Position numbers and translations under genes: made by a program
Origin: Pleodorina starrii
Lineage: Eukaryota; Chlorophyta; Chlorophyceae; Chlamydomonadales; Volvocaceae
NCBI GenBank assembly: GCA_030267565.1
Contig: BRXU01000001.1
Location: 4,154,001 to 4,218,000 of the forward strand
Length of the DNA: 64,000 nt
Direction: 5' to 3'
The notes under the pieces: generated by a model
Databases searched by the model: none
What the model was told of the DNA's origin: nothing
What the model saw: the letters and a program-made list of their open reading frames with translations, nothing else
Shown here: positions 31,000 through 43,913 of the stretch, one piece after another
How positions within the stretch are numbered: position 1 is the first letter of the stretch
Layout: every line of letters begins with the position of its first letter

Positions 31000-32225
31000 T
31001 TTTTGGGCGGGGCCCCAGCGCGAAGCGCCCAGGGGGGCCCCGCCCTGTAGGATTGCCCATGTCCGTGTGGACTGTGGACTGTGGACTGTGGACTGTGGAC
31101 TGTGGACTGTGGACTGTGGACTGTGGACTGTGGACTGTGAACTGTGGTGTCCAAACAAAAGTGCAGAATCTCGGCCAACGGAAATACTTCATAAGTAAAA
31201 GATTACATTCTTTATTGCATGGTATCTTTATTATAGAAACCCAACATCGCACGAGTAAAAACCAGTTTGGCAGTCTCCATGGACCGAGGCCGAAGTCAAA
31301 CCAACGCCTCTCGGCCTATAATTAATTCCAGAAGATTCATCGTTCCTCAAAGTGGATTTCTGACATGACGGCGTGAAATGAATCTTCGTTTCGGCAACCA
31401 ACTATGTTTGCATTGCGAACATTCTTCCCGCGACCACACCACAGCTCTGCTACCCGGTCCGACCGACTTGACGCACATTTCGATTACAAAAGTTGCAAGG
31501 AGCAAACCATGAGGGGCAAACTGCTGGTTGTTGGACGCCAAGCCGCAAATGCACGCATTATGCAGCGGTCTTCTGCGGGCCGCCCAACAAGTCCAGTCGG
31601 CAACCTAGGGGATGGACTTCTACATTCCCTGTCCTAATGTTAAAGCAGTCAAGCCTCCTCTACGGCGAATACCTCAGTAGCGAAGCCTGTGCACTCTCGT
31701 CGGCAACTGCATGTCGTCGCAACCCTCGCAAACAGTTCCGCTGTCCTTCTATTGGCAAGTCAGCCCGCGTGATGTGTAAATGATACACTCCATGTCTACT
31801 GTCAAGTAACTTCAGCCAATGCGCTGGCCGGAAGAGTTGCACAGTGCCGAGACGGCGCGCGATGCTAAACATGGGTCGGATTGCTGAAGCCGCGGGCATT
31901 TCAGATATAAAGCTCTGGCTGCCTATCAGCAGGAATGTCGACACTCTCACAGTTGACGCCCTCGCCGCTCGCTTTGGAAATGCCGTATTTCGGTCGATGC
32001 GCACATGCGCTCATGCACCCGACGGGATGACGCGCTTCGCGCGGCGCCGGCAGGCCTTGCTAACGACTCGGCTAGCAGGCATTTCGGGAAACAGCTCTGG
32101 CTGTCTATCAGCAGGAATGTCTCACACTTCACGCCCTCGCCGCCCTAGCACTCAACTCCACCCGTACGGATTTGGTGGGGCCCCGCCCTTTTTCCGGCTT
32201 CGAGGAAGCCGACACCAAACCCTTG
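31000..32225 (+). mobile_element. Dispersed element copy C
   Basis: Complete copy of the A/B/D family, from TTTTTGGGCGGGGCCCC to the CCCTTG end, 1226 bp. Its (TGTGGAC)n tract at about 31073-31145 has about ten units. It lies between exons of the upstream host gene copy and has no coding capacity. Confidence 0.85.
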
Positions 32226-32927
32226 TCTGTGTACACGTTTCCGTAAAGGGCACTTCACCGGCTCCGTCTCGGTCGGCATGCGTAATTTTGAGCGTGCTAA
32301 TGACGTCTTTATGTTGGGATATTTAGCACTGCTAGGTTGGGGCGTGCGGATAAAAGCTGTCCCTAGCTGTCCTAGACACACGTTCGAACCGTTCGCATCA
32401 GATGCCTCGTTATCCTGCAGTATTGGTAAATTGTACGATAGCTTAGATATCCTTGAGCTGCGCCCCCACTAACGTTGAGCACCAACAGCATTCACAGCGC
32501 CTCGTTTTTGCTCGTCTGCGGATGACTGCCATCCCATTCATGCAATGCGTATAATTGATCGGAGATCTTGCTGGAGTGTTTACTGGTGACGGGACTTCGG
32601 GCTGGTGGAGACCGGCATTCTATGGTGATGGAATTGCCGCATCAAAGGGTTAAGGCGCGACGACGCGCGTTGTCACAGTTTCGTTCTTGCTGAACGCTTG
32701 CAGAACGGCCGGCCCAGCCTCATGCCGTTGGCACCCCGCACGGCCGGAGTCCATAGGAGTGACGCGACCGCTGCTGTCATGGGCAACGGCATGGTCCCGC
32801 TTGTTGGCTGCCAGCTTGGCGGCATGGACATTGACAACATGGCTCGGTATCGGACAGCGTCGGACAGCACCTGACAGCAGCACGCCAGGGGCCGCTGCCG
32901 CTGCGGAATACAGCGAATGCAAGTCGA
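32226..32927. other. Unassigned stretch; possible minus-strand terminal exon
   Basis: The minus frame ending at 32650 (…FSKNETVTTRVVAP) has unbiased composition and could be an exon end, but no family, acceptor or neighbouring exon supports it. Confidence 0.2.
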
Positions 32928-33705
32928 ATGGAGTGCTCCGAGCCCCTGCCACCCATCTCCAGCCCCAAGCCCCTGCCACCAATCTCCAGCACCGAGCCAC
33001 TGCCACCAATCTCCGGTCCCCGAGCCCCTGCCACCGATCTCCGGTCCCCGAGCCCCTGCCACCAATCTCCAACCCCGAGCCCGTGCCACCGATCTCCAGT
33101 CCCCGAGCCCCTGCCACCAATCTCCGGTCCCCGAGCCCCTGCCACCCATCTCAGGCCCGATGCCCATTCCGCCCATCTCCAACCCCGAGCCCGTGCCACC
33201 GATCTCCGGTCCCCGAGCCCCTGCCACCAATCTCCGGTCCCCGAGCCCCTGCCACCAATCTCAGGCCCGATGCCCATTCCGCCTATCCCCAGCCCCGAGC
33301 CCCTGCCACCGATATCCGGTCCCCGAGCCCCTGCCACCAATCTCCGGTCCCCGAGCCCCTGCCACCAATCTCAGGCCCGATGCCCATTCCGCCCATCCCC
33401 AGCCCAGAGCCCAGAGCCACCGATATCCGGTCCCCGAGCCCCTGCCACCAATCTCCGGTCCCCGAGCCCCTGCCACCAATCTCAGGCCCGATGCCCATTC
33501 CGCCCATCCCCAGCCCCGAGCCCCTGCCACCCATCTCAGGCCCGATGCCCATTCCGCCCATCTCCAACCCCGAGCCCCTGCCACCGATCTCCGGTTCCCG
33601 AGCCCTGCCACCAATCTCCGGTCCCCGAGCCCCTGCCACCAATCTCAGGCCCGATGCCCATTCCGCCCATACCCAGCCCCGAGCCCAGAGCCACCGATAT
33701 AATAA
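32928..33705 (+). repeat. 28-bp minisatellite
   Basis: Units of CTCCGGTCCCCGAGCCCCTG plus CCACCAAT, alternating with a variant containing CAGGCCCGATGCCCATTCCG. Because 28 is one more than a multiple of three, each plus-strand frame cycles through the same 28-residue peptide, and all stay open for about 780 bp. Confidence 0.9.
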
Positions 33706-33917
33706 TAAATAAATAAATTAATAATCAACCTGAAAAGGGATGTCAGCTTATGCTGGGTCGGCCCCGGATCGTGGCTCAGGACATGTCCCGATGATAAGCG
33801 GATGAAGCAAGGGGCCGCAGTACAGCTTTCTGTGCAAAGGCTGTTCATGCGCGCGCCTTTCCATCTGGACAAGACGGATTGATTTTTAAAGGCAGGATTA
33901 CGGCGATCGCGGCGCAC

Positions 33918-36684
33918 CTTTTTATTTGCAGGCGCCCAGGCGTGGGAGGCGGCGGGGCGGGCGCAGGTGGTGATCTGAAGGACCGCCGCCCGGGGCGGAC
34001 CCACGACCTTGGAGGCCTGGGCGGGCACCTGATGAGGGCGGGCGGGGCCGCACGCATCCAAGAGCGTAGGTAGGGGCGGGGGCGGGATTGGGGATGAGAC
34101 GATCGGGTAAGATCAGGACCCCATTCATCGCACGTGTCTGGTTCGGATAGAGCAAGGATCCTTCATACCACTGCTCATTATTTACACAGTGAGACGGTTT
34201 TCCACTAGCACGCGAATATGGATGGCAGACGGATATATACACGAATTAATGGACGCGCGTTGAAACCGCTGTGTGGAGCACTGCCATCGATAAAGACTGG
34301 ATCGCGTATAAGGTATACGGTTAACATGCGTTAATTAAGATGTCAAGTTTTGGCGCTTTGGATGTTGCCTATTGTCTCTGTTTTCCGCACTCGCATCACT
34401 CGAGGCGGATGTTGCCTACAACTGGGATGGGGGAGGCGGGGGCGAGGGAGGCAGGGGACGGAGGCGGTGGCGAGGGCTTGGGCGGCGGCGGGGTAAGGGG
34501 ACCGGGCGGTGGCGGCAACTTTCCACGTTTTGGCTTCGGCGGCGGTGGTGAGGGTGGAGGTGAAGGCGGAGGTGAGGGCGGGGGTGAAGGTGGGGGTGGG
34601 GAAGCCTTGGGAGGTGGAGACGGGGGGGGCGGTGCGGGTGGCATCGGACTAGGTGGAGGAGGAACGGGAGGAGATGGGGACAGTGGAAGAGGTGAGGGCG
34701 GCATTTGTGGTTGTGGGGAGGGGGGCACGGGTGATGGCGGCGGTGGCGTGGGATGTGGTGGCGAGGGCGGCGGTGGGGAGGAAGTTGGGCTTAGGGAATT
34801 CGTTGGTGAGGACGGCTGCGGGAAGGGCGGTGGAGGAGTTTGAGTAGGCGTACTCCTAGGAGGAGTAAGGGTTGCCTTGGGAGGTGGAGGCGGCGGCGGT
34901 GGGGGGGGAACGGCGAGGGCGGCAACGGAGAAGGCGGCCGTGGCGAGGGAGGAGACGGAGATGGCGGGAAGGGTGAAGGGGGTGAAGGAGAGGGGGCCGC
35001 GGGAGACGGCGGCAGAGGTGAGGGAGGTAACGGTGATGGAGGCCGGGGCGAGGGCGGAAGCGGCGATGGGGGCAGTGGAGATGGGGGATTGGGAGAGGGT
35101 GGCAGCGGAGAGCGAGGTAGAGGAGACGGACGGGATGGAGTGGGCGGAGAAGGCGGCGGCCTCGGGTGCGGTGGTCGTGGGGAGTGCGGAAGCAGGGGTG
35201 GAAGCGGTGGAGAAAGCGGCGCATCCGGCATTTGTGTGACTGAAGCGCCCGTGGCGGCAGCCAAACTGCCCAAGTCCATCGGCGGGCCAGGCGGAGGGGC
35301 CGGCGGGCGAGGCGGAGGCGGAGGCGGGCTGAGGGACTCCACCACTCCCGGCGTATTGGGTGGCCGGGGGGGCGGTGACGGCGGAAGCGGCACATCAATC
35401 TCTTTGGTGACGCTGAAGTCGACCGTGACGGAATCATTACCCGTTGGAGTGGTCAGAAGGTGGCGTGTGTGATGCTCAATCTCTACCACTGCCGGGCGCT
35501 GCTCGCCTCCTTTCCCCACTGCAGGAGCTCCACCAGCGACACAAGGCCCAGGGCGCGAAGGCCCGCCATCTCCGGACCCTCCACACTCAGCGCCCGACGG
35601 ACAGTGGTGGAATCAGTAGTAGTGGAAGAGGTCTGCTGGCATGGAGCTCTGCACTCGCTGCTGCGCGGCTCAGCACCGCATATGTGTGTTTGTGCGTATC
35701 TGTGTATAGGTGTGTGTGTGTGTGTGGCGCCCACAGGCCTGCCCTTCTGCGACGCGTGCCCGTCCGAATCCGGATCCGAGTCCGGTTCGTACACCCCCTC
35801 GACCCGCCGCGGCATGAGCCCGCAAGCGTAATTCACTGCCGCCGGCGCCGCCGCCTTGGCGGCGTGGCTGGTGCAGGCGTGGCTGGTGTCGCTGCTGGCG
35901 TGCGTGGCCGTGTGGGGCGCCACCATGCAGTCGATCCACTCCGCAACAAAGGCGGTGAGGCCCACGCGAGCGCCCGATGCCGCGTCTTATTCCTCAGCAA
36001 CTACGCTACTATACGGTACTCGCATGGAATGAATATGACTGCTAGGCACGGCGTTCGAACTGCTAGGCAACAATTTTCGTAACCACGTCCCTTGGGACGT
36101 ATGCGTTACTCACCGAGGCGGCCTTACTGGCGATCTCGGCCTTACTGCTGGCGATCGTCGTCGTGGCGCCTGGTTGGCTCTCCCGCCATGCCGTAACGAT
36201 AGTTGTACGGCACTGTACTGTAGGTAAAGCCGTACTCCTTGACGCTGGCTACCGCCGCCGCGGCGGCGGCTACCGTGGAACGGCTGACCCACGACGCCTC
36301 CGCTGCGGCTTCCAACGCCATTACCTTCTCACATGGCGCCGACTACGGCGAGGGCTGGGACCGCGGCGGGTGTGGGCCCGGAGGCTTCTGCCCGCCTTCT
36401 TGCGTTGACCTATCGGCATTCAGGTGACGCGGAGGGAGGGGCGGAACGTACACACGCACGCTGCTGCGGCAGCGGCTGCTGCTTTCCAAACCACGGAACG
36501 GCCGCCGCTGCCGCTGATGATGGAAGGTGCACAACTCCCCCGACCTCTTCCCTCCCGCAGCCCAGACTCCCTCGCCCCACCTTGTGCGCCTTCCTGCAGT
36601 TATTACCTGGGGCAGGAGACTTGTTGCTGCAACACGGTGGGTACGACACGTTGTACCACACATCCAGGGCTATTGTACGGCGCT
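33918..36684 (-). pseudogene. Upstream copy of the proline-rich host gene, central and 5' exons
   Basis: Paralogue of the gene at 39730-43913. Exon 34028-33918 (37 codons, VVGPPRAAVLQITTC) matches its partner in length, phase and splice sites. The proline-rich exon ends at V before GTAGGC (34420), as in the partner. It is broken by a frame change in a G-run near 34900 and by a 1-bp deletion near 35517. It encodes [19 protein letters not shown] and long PPSPLPPSP runs, typical of hydroxyproline-rich algal wall proteins. Two further upstream exons are supported by good borders: 36327-36114 (GTGAGT donor) and 36684-36607 (ALDVWYNVSYPPCCSN; GTAATA donor). The protein is probably secreted. The family is not identified. 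Confidence 0.5.
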
Positions 36685-37662
36685 CTGCACGTGCCGAACC
36701 CGGGCCGCTAGCTTTGGCTGCGCTTTTGCCAGTCGCATTTCCTGACCCCTCTGCTTCCTTTCCTCACTGCAATATGGTTGCCTCCGAGCGCTTTCTGCGC
36801 ACAGCGCACACTACTCTTGCCTCCTTTCTCCACGCTTCTGTGCAATTCAATCCTGCTCCTCCCCCACCCTACTAACGCTGCCGGGCAATCCAATCCTGCT
36901 CCCCCTGACACTCAGATTGGTGGCGTGTTCGCAGCGGAGCCTCACTCCGCCGCTGCTGCCGGCAGTCTGACCTGGGCACTGCTGGGGTTGGGCTCCTTTG
37001 GGCGGGAGTGTCCTGGCTGCTGCTCGCGGCTGGCTGTCAGATCGCGCACACGGAGAGTGAAACCCTTCTGTGTTTCGAAACCACGTGCGCGGCGGCGGCG
37101 GCGGCGGCGCAGAGGAGTGAGACGATTGGCCAGCAGGGCCAGCAGCAGGCGGCAGTTCAGCGGCTGTCGTCGTGGCTGCTGCAACGGATGGGCGGCAATG
37201 GGGTCGACGGGGGCTGGGCTAGCGCTGGGGGGGGGCGGGGGGCAAGGGGGGCCGAGGGACCCGCTACTGGGCGGCAGCACACCGTAAGGCGGACGACGGA
37301 AGACACCCGGCAGGGTATACCGCGGTAACACCCGGCAGGGTACCGCGGTAGGCGCAGGTCAGTTTCTGCGGTCTCGTGAGTGCTGTGATTACAGTAATTG
37401 ATGGGCATTGTCCGTAGTCATAACTTCTGCTGCAAAAAACATCGATTGCGATGCCATCTTCTTCATGCGGCCATGCTTTTCACGGCACCGATGAGGAGTG
37501 GGCAGGCCGAGCCTCCATATGCATGTGTGTGTGTGTTTGTTACATGGTTGGGGGTGCGTGCCCCTCTCATGAACAAAAGCCCATACGAGCCGAGGGCCCA
37601 AGGGAACTAAAACGCCTAAAAGCACGACAGTAGAAACACCGCCCATGCAGGAGAGGGGGATA
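36685..37662. other. No gene recognised
   Basis: Several minus-strand frames may hold further 5' exons of the neighbouring gene, but no pair of splice sites was convincing. A short run of CGG triplets lies near 37091-37110. Confidence 0.3.
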
Positions 37663-38700
37663 CTAGCGGCCAAAGGGGACAATTGAGTTGCGGTGGGCCC
37701 AAATGCGCTCAAGCATCTTCGCCAAACGGGGAGGATCCCATCTCATCGCTTCCTCCATACCCTCGAATTGAGGAAACCCTTCATCCGCGCGGATGCTACT
37801 ATAAGCAGGGCACTCCATTAGGACATGCTTCTCGTCCTCTATTTGACCATCCGCAACGCAGCAGGGACATTTTCGCTCAGTCCTAGGGACATGAACTCTG
37901 CCCTCTCGCGATCTGTTGGCCGCAACCGCCCAACAGCACAAACGAAACTGCAAAAGTTTGCGGTGGGCCGCACGCGGAATGAAAACGCTAGCATGCTGTG
38001 GCCACATAATTGCCGCTGCCCGCGCAAAGGGCATACCCATCCAGTGCTTATACTTCGCCATCTGAACTCCCGGCTGTTTCCCGTCCGAAGGGTAAGCCTC
38101 TGGCGGTACACTTAAACGCTCGTGCTCCCACCCACTCATCAACCGCTCCCTCAGCGCTGTCACAATCGTTCCTTCGGGGAGTGGTTTACTTAACAACCAA
38201 TCGATGCGGTTATCGAAACCACTGACGTCCTGCGGCATCCCACTCCAGATGTCGATTTCGAGATACGTTAACAACCGCAACACTGCAGCACCCCAGCCAG
38301 ACCCAGCTGGGTCATTAAGTGCGTCGTGTATTTCCTGCCGCAGTACCGCCAACGCGAGAGAACCAGCCTGCTTTCGGACGCGATTCCAGAAACCAACAAC
38401 CTGTTTGGCCATGTAGTACTGCAGCGGGAGCTGTGCCATTTCGGCAAACAGCAGCCGTTGGGCAGGCCTCGCCGCCCCCACAATCTGCCGCATAAAAAAT
38501 GACTTGTAGTTGAACCGCATCATCCCGCAAACAAGCTTCGAAAAGGCCCTCCGCTAGGTTGTTGTTATCACGACGCCTCCCAGAAGAAGCCCTTTCGAGC
38601 GCTTCTGCTATCACAAACGGGCCCCACGCCTGACAGCCATACAACAGAATGGCGCGCACCTGGGTAGCATGTAAAAGAATGCACTCTATCCATCCGCCCA
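37663..38700 (-). pseudogene. 5'-truncated LINE ORF2 fragment, frameshifted
   Basis: The 3' 286 codons (38523-37663) end in the CCHC knuckle CPCCVADGQIEDEKHVLMEC and a tail (IWAHRNSIV) like that of the ORF2 at 5513-9277 (CRVC…HVLMEC). Upstream, the homologous thumb region (LLYGCQAWGP) continues in another frame to about 38700, so there is a frameshift near 38530-38545. Reverse-transcriptase motifs A-C and the endonuclease are absent. It is a dead 3' remnant of a related but distinct element. Confidence 0.85.
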
Positions 38701-38965
38701 GAAAGGAAGTGAGAGTTATCCTACCCAGGAGCGAGGCTGGACGATAGGCGGGCAGAGCCTCACTGGTGAACACGACATAATAATGAGGGCGGGAGATCTG
38801 AACAAAAATAGCACAACAGACATGCCATCCCTGCTGCATGCCCTGGGTGTTCTGGTGCAGCGCACGACAAGCAGCTGGCCTGTTGGCTCTAATTTTCCCG
38901 AGTCTGGAGCGAGACAATCGATCGAAATAACCAAAGCGAACAAAGTGAGAACGGCACCCTGCTGC

Positions 38966-39388
38966 ATGTCGCCCAGCTTGGTGCAGCTGCGCACGCACAC
39001 GCACATGCCCACATGTACGCCCACTGCTGAAACCACCAGCTGCGGCAACATATTTCCAGCGCCGCCTATACGTCAGTGTGTGTAGCATCTATGTAGGTAG
39101 GTAGCCCGGCGGCTGTATCCGGCCAAAACGACCGACAGGTGCATGATTCAACGGGCCTTTTCAGACCACTAATGCAACCTGATGTATGTCGCCCAGCTTA
39201 GTGCAGCTGCGCACGCACACGCACATGCCCACATGTACGCCCACTGCTGAAACCACCAGCTGCGGCAACATATTTCCAGCGCCGCCTATACATCAGTGTG
39301 TGTAGCATCTAGGTAGGTAGGTAGCCCGGCGGCTGTATCCGGCCAAAACGACCGATCGACAGAAGCATGACTCAACGGGCCTTTTCAG
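38966..39388 (+). repeat. 220-bp tandem duplication
   Basis: ATGTCGCCCAGCTT at 38966 and at 39186 open two near-identical copies ending in GGGCCTTTTCAG. Each has GTGTGTAGCATCTA and GTAGGTAGGTAGCCC inside. Confidence 0.9.
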
Positions 39389-39729
39389 GGCATAGGAATC
39401 AACGTTAATATCGAAGGACACGGAATACGGAGGGACGCATGGGCACACAGCAGGGACCTTCACAGGGTTCATCGCCAGCAGCACACGCAGGCAGGTGTGC
39501 GTGTCGAGATAGATATTGCTTGACGCCTCTATCTATCCTACTGGCCCCGCTCCCTTGCGTGTCACATGCATTGCATCCCGGTCGGTCCACGTTTATCTGC
39601 CATGCATATAGTGCTGCAACAATCTAAGAAAAATGCCAAGGAAAAGGTGTTATTAATACTATTTCTGCTCGCTGGGACGCGTTGCGCACGCAAGCAAGCC
39701 TACTTTCTCCACACCACGACCTGATGTAG

Positions 39730-42700
39730 CTAGATCGTGAAAAGGCCAACAGCGGCCACGAAGGGCAGGTCTGTAACCGCCAGTACGGGATTGTCGTTGA
39801 ATTCCAGGCGGGCGCCCACCACTCTGCTGCCGGCAAACTCCGCGGCGGTCATCATCCCGGATCGCACCACGGCGGCCGGCGACACCGGGAAGTGCGTTAG
39901 GCCGGGGCGGGCAGACGTAGGTGGGGGAGGCATCGCGGGAGGCGTCGAAGACCGGGACAAGCAGCTGAGAGCCCGCCTGCAGCAAAGCAACACAAGGGTG
40001 TACGGCACACGAGTGAGTGTAAATTCCTTTTGAAAGTGTAACACGGTATTTACATACAGAGAAAATGGTGGACGTGCAATGTTCAGCAATGGCTGTTAAT
40101 AGATAGGCGAATACCCGGACGAGACCCAAACATTACGACGGGGCAGCAGGGCGCATTTCATTACATATGACTCGACGGAGATACGCCGAGATGTGTTGCA
40201 GTGCTGGTACCGCGTTGTTATGCCTTCTGAAAAAGGTTGCGACGCCGATATATGCCAGATCAGCGCATCTTCACGATACACCCATGATACGTACTACGTA
40301 CACGCGGGCATGTTGCGTTAACGTTGTGTGAAATAAGACGGCAGTGACGACTCACCGGGTTGCCGCCGCTGCCCGCCGGCGGGATGACCAGCAGGTGTAT
40401 GGCAGTCACCAGCGGCTGCAGGGTCCCCAGGTTGAGGAAGTAGACACCCACGGACCGGGCAGTGCGGGCGGTGGCGTTGGAGGGCAAGAAGGACACGTCC
40501 AAAATCCGCGGGGAAGCCTGCAAAGGACGAGCGGAAACAGATCCTTTCAACCCCTGCAGGAAGTATCTAGTCCTTCCAGTACATCCATCCGACCAGCAGA
40601 AACATCCGTCTTGATGAGCAATTCCACGCCACCTTTTGCAGAAGGGAATACTGTACCAGAGGGAGACGGAGCCCAGACGCGGAGTGTTTGGGAAAAGCAA
40701 CCCTTCATCAGGGCCCATCACAGTAAAATAATGCGGTCACCGCGGTAGTGGGCTGTACCCGCCGAAGAGGCTTCAGTCTGCTCCCTTAACACACGCTAGC
40801 TAGGGCTTGCGGTCCAGCGTAAACTTTCCTTTTTGGGCGGGGCCCCAGCGCGAAGCGCCCAGGGGGGCCCCGCCCTCTAGGATTGCCCATGTCCGTGGGA
40901 CGTGCGTGGGACGTGGGAAGTAATTGGACAAGTGTAGACTTTCGGCCAACGGAAAGTCTGCATAAGTAAAAGATTACATTCTTTATTGCACGGTAAATTT
41001 ATTATTGGAACCCAACATCGCATGAGTAAAAACCAGTTTGGCAGTCTCCATGGACCGCGGCCGAGGTCAAACCAACACCTCTCGGCCTATAATTAATTCC
41101 AGAAGATTCATCGTTCCTTAAAGTGGAATTCTGACATGACGGCGTGAAATAAATCTTTGTTTCGGAAACAAACTATGTTTGCATTGCGAACATTCTTCCC
41201 GCGACCACACCACAGCTCTGCTAGCCGGTCCGATCGTCTTGACGCATATTACTATTACAAAGGTTGCAACGAGCAACCCATGAGGGGCCAACTGCTGGTT
41301 GTTGGACGCCAAGCCGCCAATGCACGCACGATTCATCTGCGGGCCGCCCAACAAGTCCAGTCGGCAACCTAGGGGACTTCTACATTCCCTGTCCTAATGT
41401 TAAAGTTGTCAAGCCTCCTCTATGACGAATACCTCGGTAGCGAAGCCTGTGCACTCTCGTCGGCAACTGCACGTCATCATCGCGACCCTCTCAAACAGTT
41501 CCGCTGTCCTTCTATTGGCAAGTCAGCCTGCGTGATGTGTAAGTGATACACTGCATGTCTACTGTCAAGTAACTTCAGCCAATGCGCTGGCCGGAAGAGT
41601 TGCACAGTGCCGAGACGGCGCGCGATGCCTCGCGATGCTAAACATGGGGCGGATTGCTGAAAGCTCTGGCTGTCTATCAGCAGGAATGTTGACACTCTCA
41701 CACTTCACGCCCTCGCCGCCCTAGCCCTTCAACTCCACCCGTACGGATTGAACGGGGCCCCGCCCTTTTTCCGGCTTCAAGGAAGCCGACACCAACCCCT
41801 TGTCCTTTTCCTTTTTCCAAGCACAAGGAACAAAAGCAGACTCTTACCTTTCTGTTTGCAGGCGCCCAGGCCAGGGTGGCAGTGGGGCGGTCGCAGGTGG
41901 TGATCTGAAGGACCGCCGCCTGGGGCGGACCCACGACCTTGGAGGCCTGGGCGGGCACCTGATGAGGGCGGGCGGGGCCGCACGCATCCAAGGGCGTAGG
42001 TAGGGGCGGGGGCCCGGGGACCCGGGATGGGGCGATCAGTAAGAGCAGGGCCCCATTCATTGCACGTGTCTGGTCGGTTAGAATAGATCTAGGACCCTTC
42101 TGCCCCTCTTCATTATTTACACCGAGGCGAGCAGCAACGAAAAACATGTGGAGGAAAAACGTGTTTTTCCACTAGGTCGCGCTTATGGATGGCAAAGGGT
42201 GTAGAAAGAAATGCGTTGTAACAGTTCTACAGTTGCGTGAAGCAATCCCATTTATAAAAGGTTGGATCACGTATACGGTATGGTATACCGTCTTCCGCAC
42301 TCACATCACTCGAGGCGGATGTTGCCCACAATGGGGGGGGGCGGAGGCGAGGGAGGCAGCGGAGGCGGCGGCGAGGGCTTGGGCGGCGGCGGGGTAGGGG
42401 GACCGGGCGGTGGCGGCGACTTTCCACGTTTTGGCTTCGGCGGCGGCGATGGTGGTGGAGGAGATGGAGGGGTTGGAGTAGGCGGTGGCCTTGGGTTCGG
42501 TGGTCGTGGGGATGGCGGAAGCAGGGGTGGAAGCGGTGGAGAAGGCGGCGCATTCGGCATTTGTGTGACTGTAGCGCCCGTGGCGGCAGCCAAATTGCCC
42601 AAATCCATCGGCAGGCCAGGCGGAGGGGCCGGCGGGCGAGGCGGAGGCGGAGGCGGGCTGGGCGACTCCCTCAATCCCGGCGGATTGGGTGGCCGCGGGG

Positions 42701-43913
42701 GCGGTGACGGCGGAAGCGGCACCTCAATCTGTTTGGTTACGCTGAAGTCGACCGTGACGGAATCAGTACCCGTTGGAGTGGCCAGCAGATGGCGTGTGTG
42801 ATGCTCTACCACTGCCGGGCGCTGCTCGCCTCCTTCCCCCACTGGCAGGAGCTCCACCAGCGACACAAGGCCCAGGGCGCGAAGGCCCGCCATCTCCCGA
42901 CCCTCCACACTCAGCGCCCGACGGACAAAGGTGGAATCGGTAGTGGCAGATGTCTCAAGTGCGGCACGGCGGCGGCGGGCGATCGTGTACGGCATGCCGT
43001 TGACGGTGACGGAGGACACATCAATCTGGTCCAGCGGGATGCCCCATACAGCGTTGATTTGCTGTTTGAAGGTGTCGACGAAGGCAGACAGGGCGGTCTG
43101 CATGCACGCAGTTGAGCAGAAGGACGTTCGTACGCCCATGGATGCGACATGTAGGTAATAATGACATTCGCGTGTGCACATAGCGAGTCATATTCACCAT
43201 GTCATGATGAACGAAGAGCTTATTACGTATCTCAAAGAGTACGAAACTGCCGGCGTGGACGGAGACGACCACTGAAAAGGCATCGTGTGTGGCACCTCTG
43301 GCTGCTCGCTCGCTCGTCGTTTATTGAACGTATGGACGACGGCGCCCCCTTCCCCCGGACCGCCCGGGTGCGTGGCTGCGATGCGACCGCTTTCAAGCGG
43401 AACGTCGTCGCATCGGCCGACCCGCCGAGACGTTTAAGAACGTTGAGATAGGCCGTTTGGAGGGGCATGTAGGATGATCTAGCGGGAAGGCAGGTGCTTA
43501 GGACTTTGACGACCTGTGGTCACGACTACAGTCTAAGGGTTTAAGATCTTTACCCAATCTATACCCGTCCTATAGCCTGTTATAGCACTCCGCATCTTAA
43601 TACCTCAAGGTTCCAATTGCAACACATCATTTACTGGTCGTTTCATATTTATGTACGGCCACGAAACAATATAAATATGAAGTTCACCAAGCCCGGTCGT
43701 TAGCCCGTTAGCCCACACATACACATGGATTCGCAATCGCACGCAATCTTCCTAACAGGACGTCCCCGCATACCTTCTCTACAGTGCCGGTGGCAGTAGT
43801 CAGACTCACGCCCGTGAATCCAGCCGAGAAGTCGGTCGTCACGGTTGCGATACCAGGCGGCAGCGGCGGCAAGGGAGCCCTCGATGGCGGCGGTGAAGGC
43901 GGTTGAGGCGTAT
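39730..43913 (-). CDS. Proline-rich, probably extracellular host gene, downstream copy
   Basis: Five exons fit together: 43913-43774 (…TTATGTVEK, GTATGC donor), 43097-42330 (256 codons), 41958-41848 (37 codons, GTAAGA donor), 40517-40356 (54 codons, GTGAGT donor) and 39976-39730. All internal junctions are phase 0. The large exon encodes ALSAFVDTFKQQINAVW…VSSVTVNG and [14 protein letters not shown], the F..(A)…SVTV…R-rich…VxVxF layout common in large algal surface proteins, then a PPSPPP linker with KPKRGK. The last exon has 4 extra bases relative to the upstream copy, so its C terminus is shifted. The 5' exons are not found. Element D lies in the third intron. The enzymatic family, if any, is not recognised. 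Confidence 0.5.
40830..41802 (+). mobile_element. Dispersed element copy D
   Basis: Complete 973-bp family member, from TTTTTGGGCGGGGCCCC to the CCCCTTG end. Its post-hairpin tract is GGGACGTGC-like rather than TGTGGAC. It lies inside an intron of the downstream host gene copy, 45 bp from the exon at 41848. Confidence 0.85.

Noticed and set aside
34340..34847. Plus-strand glycine-rich frames (GGGGEGGG type) opposite the proline-rich exons
   Set aside because: They are the antisense of PPSP codons. Splice sites and paralogue conservation support the minus strand.
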